A stretch of 64,000 nucleotides of DNA from JAZDLX01 sp964538455 (GTDB lineage: Bacteria > Electryoneota > Electryoneia > Electryoneales > Electryoneaceae). Below, one piece after another: positions 59,237-64,000 of the stretch. How positions within the stretch are numbered: the stretch's first letter is position 1; every line of letters starts with the position of its first letter. Under the pieces are notes generated by a model. It saw nothing but the letters and a program-made list of their open reading frames with translations, did not search any database and had not been told where the DNA came from. The stretch lies in NCBI GenBank assembly GCA_964538455.1, contig CAZIDZ010000006.1, forward strand, positions 1 to 64,000. Reading direction: 5' to 3'. Made by a program: the position numbers and the translations under genes.

Positions 59237-61438
59237 TTACGGCCCGTCGATCCGGAAATCCCTGCTGATGTCGTTCACTGTCGGGTAAAGCACGCTCTCG
59301 ATGTAGATCTCGAACTTCCTCCCCGGTTCGACGGTGTTGGGCACGGTCCAGGCGTAGCTCAGGGAATCCACCGGTACGCCGCTGGCGATGTCCATCACGT
59401 ACTGCTGGTCTTGTAGGAGCTGGATGTTTACCGTCCCCTCGAGATTCTCGTAGCTCCATTCGACGATGGCACCCGCCGAATCTCCAATCACCCAAGTGTG
59501 CGGGGTCTCGACTTCGAGCGTCGGCGAGAACTCGGACGCCTCGATCATGAAGTTGGAGCTGAAGTCGTTAATCAAGGGCAGCAGGTTGCTCTCGATGTAC
59601 ACCTGGTAATTGTGGCCCGGCTGGATTTCGATTGGGACGGTCCAGGTGTAGGTGTGGTCCAGCACGGGCACGTTTTCAGCGATGTTGGTGACAAACTCCC
59701 CGTCATGGTAGAGGTCGATGCGAAGGGAATCCTCGAGATTCTCGGACGTCCACTCGATCACCGCGCCGCTGTCCTGCAGTACCTCCCACTTGTTTCCGGA
59801 TTTCGGCGAGGTTATTTCGAGAACGGCGGACTCCGGTGAGGGTTCGACGGTGAAACTTGAACCCAGGTCGTTCACCAGCGGCAGCAGGTCACTTTCGATA
59901 TACACCTGGTACCCGCGGTCGCCCGGAATATCGATCGGGACCGTCCACGTGTAGGTATGGTCCAGGACGGGGACGTGCTCCGCGATTCGGGTGAGAAACA
60001 GCCCATCGTGGTAAAGGTCGATGTGGAGCGAGTCGTAGAGATTCTCCGAAGTCCACTCGATCACAGCACCGTTCTCCTCAAGCACCTGCCATTTGACTCC
60101 GGATTTCGGCGCAGTTACTTCGAGAACGGCGGATAATTCGGACGGATTGATGCGGAAGCTGGAGCTGAAATCATTGACCAGGCTGTCTTCATCGCTCTCG
60201 ATGTAAACCTCGAAACCGTTACCGCCTGCCACGTAACTGGGGACCGTCCATGTGTAATAACTCTGCAGCACGTCGATCCCATCGCCAATGTGCAGGAAGG
60301 GGTCGCCGTCGAGATACAGTTCGAGGTGAACGGTGCCCGAAAGGCCGGTCGACTCCCATTCGGTCAGGGCGCCGTTTGTTGCGCCTGCATCCCAGCGGTC
60401 GCCGCCGGAGGGTGTGGTGATCTCGATCGATTTGTTGCTCTCGTAGGGATCGATCCTGAAGCGCGAGCTGATGTCGTTGAAAGAGTGATCGGCGTTCGCT
60501 TCGATATACACCTGGTAGCCGTTGCCGGCCGCCACCTCCGTCGGCACGGTCCAAACATACTTTCCGCTGTCCACGCTGGCCGAATCCGCGATGGTCGTCA
60601 CCAGATCAGACTGCTGGTAGAGGTCGATCTTCACCGTCCCCTCGATCCGGTTAGCATCCCAGCGAATCATCGCTCCGTCGCTGGCGCTCACCTGCCAGAT
60701 CGTCTTCCCGTCGGGCTCGAGCAGGTCGAGGTGTTGGGAGGTGTCCAGCTTGACGATTTTGAACCGGCGGCTGTAATCGTACACCGATGTATCGGCGAGG
60801 GATTCGATGTACACCGTATAGTCGTTCCCTAGCTCAGTAGTATCGGGAACGGTCCAGAGGTACAGGCCGCTCGCGATGCTCACCGAATCGGCCATTTCAA
60901 GGACTGGATCGCCGCTTTTACAGAGGGTGAGCGAGGCGTACCCCGATGCGACGGCGTACTCCCAACGGACCTGCGCGCCGTTTGCTTTTCCCGCCTGCCA
61001 CTCGTCGTTGTTGGAGGGGTAAGTGATCGTCAGGCTCTGTTCGGCGGTGGAGGAGGCTTCGATACGCACGGCGCCCGACATGCTGGTGATCTCGGGCCTC
61101 TGTTCGCTGGTGATCAGGACGTGGTACTTCGCGGCGGGAGGGATGCTGTCTGGAACAGTCCAGTAGTAATAGCGTTCATTCGCGCTGACCGAGTCGTTGA
61201 TCACGGTGACGAGTGATTCGTTGCCGTCAACCAGGGCGAGGATGACGTTGCCGTTAACGCTGTTGTTTTCCCACGCGATCTGCGCCCCGTTTGGTTCGCC
61301 GATCATCCACCGGTCGCCGTTCTTCGGCGAGGTGATGTTCAGGCTGGCGTCCGCAGGCGTCTGGTCACAGCTCACTGCTGTAAGCAACAGCAGCGCGAGA
61401 GCAGCGATCGCCGATATGTGGGAAACAGCTTTTCTCAT
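59237..61438 (-). CDS. Seven-repeat surface lipoprotein (Kre9/KNH-like repeats)
   Basis: This 733-residue lipoprotein has a signal peptide ending in lipobox LTAVSC and seven tandem units of about 100 residues. Each unit has a start like ITSPKNGDRW, a middle xGAxIxWE and an end YxWTVPxxxxxGxxYxVYIES. This resembles the Kre9/KNH-type Ser-Thr-rich domain, a beta sandwich found in secreted proteins. Units 5 and 6 are nearly identical and look recently duplicated; the seventh lacks a few residues near its start. It probably lies on the outer membrane or cell surface. The ligand is unknown. Confidence 0.85.
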   Translation of the reverse strand: MRKAVSHISAIAALALLLLTAVSCDQTPADASLNITSPKNGDRWMIGEPNGAQIAWENNSVNGNVILALVDGNESLVTVINDSVSANERYYYWTVPDSIPPAAKYHVLITSEQRPEITSMSGAVRIEASSTAEQSLTITYPSNNDEWQAGKANGAQVRWEYAVASGYASLTLCKSGDPVLEMADSVSIASGLYLWTVPDTTELGNDYTVYIESLADTSVYDYSRRFKIVKLDTSQHLDLLEPDGKTIWQVSASDGAMIRWDANRIEGTVKIDLYQQSDLVTTIADSASVDSGKYVWTVPTEVAAGNGYQVYIEANADHSFNDISSRFRIDPYESNKSIEITTPSGGDRWDAGATNGALTEWESTGLSGTVHLELYLDGDPFLHIGDGIDVLQSYYTWTVPSYVAGGNGFEVYIESDEDSLVNDFSSSFRINPSELSAVLEVTAPKSGVKWQVLEENGAVIEWTSENLYDSLHIDLYHDGLFLTRIAEHVPVLDHTYTWTVPIDIPGDRGYQVYIESDLLPLVNDLGSSFTVEPSPESAVLEITSPKSGNKWEVLQDSGAVIEWTSENLEDSLRIDLYHDGEFVTNIAENVPVLDHTYTWTVPIEIQPGHNYQVYIESNLLPLINDFSSNFMIEASEFSPTLEVETPHTWVIGDSAGAIVEWSYENLEGTVNIQLLQDQQYVMDIASGVPVDSLSYAWTVPNTVEPGRKFEIYIESVLYPTVNDISRDFRIDGP

Positions 61439-61957
61439 CCGGTGATCTCACTCGATGGATAGCATCGACAGTCAACAGGTGGATGTGTTCCTCTCCACAA
61501 AACCAAGCATATATACAATCTTCCTGGATTTACTGTGATCTAACTCACTCGCAAGATCATTTTTTTCTCAGGGAGAATCGCTAAAAATGCCGATGATCAT
61601 AAGGATTTTCGTCGATAGTTAAGCAAATATAACTCTTTAGGAAGTGTGTTCGGAAAGATCAGAATGAAAAACCTGAAATCCGTTCTCTTCTCTCTGTTTT
61701 GGCCATGCCGAAACAGCTGCAAAAAGCGGGATCTCCAAGCTGAAAAAGTCCAGGCATGAAACCCGGGACTGATTCGCCTTCGCCGAAGCTTCGGCGGACA
61801 AGAGTCCTGGGCCACCGGCCGGTCAGGCCGGGGGATGACAGGTGAGGCTCGAGCCCGAAATGTCGGGATCGGGCCATCCATCCGCAGGCGTAAGCTCGCA
61901 TGCACAAAGTGCATGCAACGGTCGGGTCACCGGTGGCCTGAGGGAACCAGGAATACT
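61439..61957. other. Upstream region of the lipoprotein gene and repeat-like tract
   Basis: The part next to the lipoprotein gene is AT-rich and contains TATATA (about 61510-61515, read on the minus strand in TTGTATATATGC), a likely promoter. The distal part (about 61760-61945) has complementary CCACCGGCC and GGTCACCGGTGG pieces and GGTCAGGCCGGGGGATGACA, related to the repeat at 20430. No gene was seen. Confidence 0.45.
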
Positions 61958-61987
61958 AAAATGCCCGCATGTGAATGCGGGCATTTT
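61958..61987. terminator. Bidirectional terminator after kbl
   Basis: AAAATGCCCGCA (61958-61969) and TGCGGGCATTTT (61976-61987) form a perfect 12-bp stem with a 6-nt loop and A/T runs on both sides. It lies 17 bp beyond the kbl stop codon. Confidence 0.88.
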
Positions 61988-62004
61988 GTTCCTGGTCTTA
62001 CCGA

Positions 62005-63192
62005 TTACTTCAACACGCCCAGTTTTTTCCCGACCCGTGTGAACGCCGCGATGGCGGTGTCGATCTGGGCGGCGGTGTGCGCGGCGCTGATCTGGACGCG
62101 GATGCGCGCCTGGCCCTCGGGCACAACCGGGTAGAAAAAGCCGATCACGTACACGCCCTCATCCAGCAGCTCGGCGGCGAATTTCTGGGCGAGCGGGGCG
62201 TCGTAGAGCATGATCGGCACGATCGGCGTATTCCCCGGCTTGATTTCGAAGCCCTGCTCCTTCATCATCGTGCGGAAATATTCCGTGTTCTTCCGCAGTG
62301 TTTCAATCAATTCCTGGGAATCGCTGATCAGGTCAAAGGCTTTCAGCGAAGCCTCCGCAATCACCGGGCTCAGCGAATTGCTGAAGAGGTAGGGGCGTCC
62401 GCGCTGGCGGAGCAGATCGACGATTTCCTGGCGGGCGGCGATGAACCCTCCGGAGGCGCCGCCCATCGCTTTGCCGAGCGTCGAGGAAATGATGTCGATC
62501 CGGTCGAGCACACCGTGGAACTCACCGGTGCCCTTGCCGTGCTGGCCGATGAAGCCGGTGGCATGGCTGTCGTCCACGCCGACGAGGGCGTCATACTTGT
62601 CCGCCAGTTCGCAGATCCCGGGGAGGTTCGCCATGTCGCCGTCCATGCTGAAGACGCCGTCGGTGAAGACGATCCGAAAGCGCTGCTCCTGCGCCTTTTT
62701 CAGCTGCTCCTCGAGGTCCGCCATATCGGCGTGCTTGAACCGGTACCGCTGCGCCTTGGAGAGTCGGATTCCGTCGATGATGCTGGCGTGGTTCAACTCG
62801 TCGGAGATGATTGCGTCCTCGGCCCCGAAAAGCGGTTCGAACAGGGCTCCGTTCGCGTCGAAGCAGCTTGAGAAGAGGATCGCGTCGTCCTTCTCGAGGA
62901 ACTTCGCGACGCGCGTTTCGAGGGTCTTGTGCACGTCCTGGGTGCCGCAGATGAACCGGACGGAGGAGAGGCCATACCCCCATTTATCCAAACCCTGGCG
63001 CGCCGCCTCGATCAGGCTGGAATGGCTGGAGAGTCCGAGGTAGTTGTTGGCGCAGAAGTTGAGCACTTCGCCCTGCGGCACCTTCACCTTTGCGCCCTGG
63101 GGCGTCTGCAGGATCCGCTCGTCCTTGAAGAGGCCAGCGCCGCGGATGGATTTCAACTCTTCGCTGAGATGTTCCTTGATCGCTCCGTACAT
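62005..63192 (-). CDS. kbl: Glycine C-acetyltransferase (2-amino-3-ketobutyrate CoA ligase)
   Basis: This 395-residue PLP enzyme splits 2-amino-3-ketobutyrate with CoA into glycine and acetyl-CoA. It belongs to the alpha-oxoamine synthases: NFCANNYLGLSSHSSLIEAA, FSSCFDANGALFEPLFG, VGVDDSHATGFIGQHGKGTG and the PLP Lys in ISSTLGKAMGGASGG. The ATG at 63192 follows GGGAG and starts MYGAIKEHL as expected. No threonine dehydrogenase gene is adjacent. TATCTTAC (63263-63268, minus) lies about 70 bp upstream. Confidence 0.93.
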   Translation of the reverse strand: MYGAIKEHLSEELKSIRGAGLFKDERILQTPQGAKVKVPQGEVLNFCANNYLGLSSHSSLIEAARQGLDKWGYGLSSVRFICGTQDVHKTLETRVAKFLEKDDAILFSSCFDANGALFEPLFGAEDAIISDELNHASIIDGIRLSKAQRYRFKHADMADLEEQLKKAQEQRFRIVFTDGVFSMDGDMANLPGICELADKYDALVGVDDSHATGFIGQHGKGTGEFHGVLDRIDIISSTLGKAMGGASGGFIAARQEIVDLLRQRGRPYLFSNSLSPVIAEASLKAFDLISDSQELIETLRKNTEYFRTMMKEQGFEIKPGNTPIVPIMLYDAPLAQKFAAELLDEGVYVIGFFYPVVPEGQARIRVQISAAHTAAQIDTAIAAFTRVGKKLGVLK

Positions 63193-63319
63193 GGCAATCT
63201 CCCTGAGGAGTGAACAATTCTTCAAACGCTTCGGCCGGATTTCATGCGCGCCGAACGGCAGTAAGATAAGTGGTGGAACTCGACCGCGCATCCCGTAAAA
63301 CTCGGCGGATGAGACAGGA

Positions 63320-64000
63320 TCAATGAAGGATGTCGGTGAGAATCAACCCGCAGGAGAGTGTCCATCCCGTCCAATCGACACGCAGGGGATGGCCGCGGAA
63401 CATGGGCACCTTGCGATCCGGATAGGTAAAACCGGTGACTATTCCCTGACGCCATCCGGCGGTAATTTCGACGCTGATGGCCTCACTCAGGCTGTAGTGT
63501 CCGGATGCTTCGAAACGAACGGGGAGATAGGTTGTCCGGAATTGAACCTCGCTGTAAGGGATGTAGAAGAGCGGGGTGCCGTACGCGGCCCAGTAGGGCA
63601 CGTTTCCCCACGCCCACCCATAGCCGCCTGCGAAACCGACGTCAACCCGGAAACGGCCCGTAACCGGCCAGAGCACTCCAATTCCCGTCCAGAGTTCATC
63701 CGCGCGTAAAGTCAGACGGTAGGGAATTGTGACATCCCCGTTATCCGTCAGAAACGAAACGCTTTCTTCAGGAAGAGGAAGCCAGGATAAGGTTACACGG
63801 ATTATTCCTCTACGGGCCGATAGCCGGACCTCGGGAAGCGTCCTACCGGCAAATCTCTCCAGATCGTACGCAGAGAAAAACGGTTCTGAGTCAATATGAT
63901 CTGCGCGAGCCTTTACGTATGCGTTGAGCCCGGTCTGGTTGAAGAATCCCCAGCCGTAACGGACTGACAGATCCAGGTGTATCCGGCTGGCCGGATGGCC
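63320..64000 (-). CDS. Outer-membrane-barrel-like protein (5' end beyond the window)
   Basis: The frame is open without a stop from the window edge to the stop at 63320, giving at least the last 226 residues. The sequence alternates hydrophobic and polar residues, is rich in Tyr, Trp, Gly and Arg (VRYGWGFFNQTGLNAYVKAR, VTLSWLPLP, GGYGWAWGNVPYW) and has no long hydrophobic helix. This fits the end of an outer-membrane beta-barrel, although the final strand (CGLILTDILH) does not end in Phe. The family is not identified. The last 13 bp before kbl's promoter region contain no separate gene. Confidence 0.5.
   Translation of the reverse strand, partial: GHPASRIHLDLSVRYGWGFFNQTGLNAYVKARADHIDSEPFFSAYDLERFAGRTLPEVRLSARRGIIRVTLSWLPLPEESVSFLTDNGDVTIPYRLTLRADELWTGIGVLWPVTGRFRVDVGFAGGYGWAWGNVPYWAAYGTPLFYIPYSEVQFRTTYLPVRFEASGHYSLSEAISVEITAGWRQGIVTGFTYPDRKVPMFRGHPLRVDWTGWTLSCGLILTDILH

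Overview
The window is 64 kb of GC-rich (roughly 60%), densely coded bacterial DNA with one scaffold gap of exactly 100 N (1480-1579), which suggests a metagenome-assembled or draft genome. The cell envelope is Gram-negative: there are lipoproteins with clear lipoboxes, a TolC-like outer-membrane channel, an outer-membrane-barrel-like protein and a periplasmic tetrahaem cytochrome. No rRNA, tRNA or CRISPR was recognised. The gene mix (tandem citrate synthases, class I and II aldolases side by side, PdxST, SpmAB, MglA/Roadblock-type proteins, large repeat lipoprotein) would fit an uncultured candidate phylum, possibly near the FCB superphylum or Gemmatimonadota. That placement is a guess; no marker here fixes it.

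Layout: 1-4.9 kb (minus), an AttEFGH-like ABC system (ATPase, fused FtsX-type permease, CrtC/AttH-like protein cut by the gap). 5-11 kb, a metallo-beta-lactamase-fold hydrolase and two tandem membrane SpoIIE-type phosphatases. 11-12 kb, a SprA-related putative metalloprotease. 12.2-22 kb, central carbon metabolism: two overlapping citrate synthase genes, a nitrilase-family amidase, and sucA, sucB and lpd separated by palindromic repeats. 22-25.4 kb, a PfkB sugar kinase and two unrelated fructose-bisphosphate aldolases. 25.4-30 kb, a REP-associated tyrosine transposase between palindromes, a possible FlgM-like protein and a five-gene cluster of unknown small proteins running into hemW.

31-38 kb (minus) is a TetR-controlled efflux operon (TetR, TolC, HlyD, two ABC ATPases, two ABC-2 permeases). 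38-43.5 kb holds housekeeping genes (Hsp15-like S4 protein, PtsN-like EIIA, MerR regulator, CvpA, YqeY, ribosomal protein S21, HIT protein) and a dense block of palindromes. 44-49.5 kb (minus) has HU, an EamA transporter, an overlapping nucleotidyltransferase/CDP-alcohol phosphotransferase pair, thiamine pyrophosphokinase and spmBA. 49.7-52.8 kb is a five-gene cluster of Roadblock-like proteins around a divergent MglA-like GTPase with a long acidic tail. 53-57 kb has a MATE exporter and an Fe-S/NrfD/tetrahaem electron-transfer operon preceded by CRP/FNR-like sites. 57-64 kb (minus) has pdxS-pdxT, a seven-repeat lipoprotein, kbl and the end of an outer-membrane protein.

The most unusual features are: (1) a dispersed family of at least 13 long near-perfect inverted repeats whose outer ends carry GGGACAGT, GTGACAGT or GGGGACACGTACC while the inner arms differ but stay complementary, with a RAYT transposase flanked by two of them; (2) the Roadblock/divergent-GTPase cluster; (3) a translationally coupled citrate synthase pair in which one member has Asn at the catalytic Asp position; (4) the uncharacterised 27.3-29.9 kb cluster; (5) a possible three-way-junction RNA after the merR gene, which itself has a sigma-28-like promoter.
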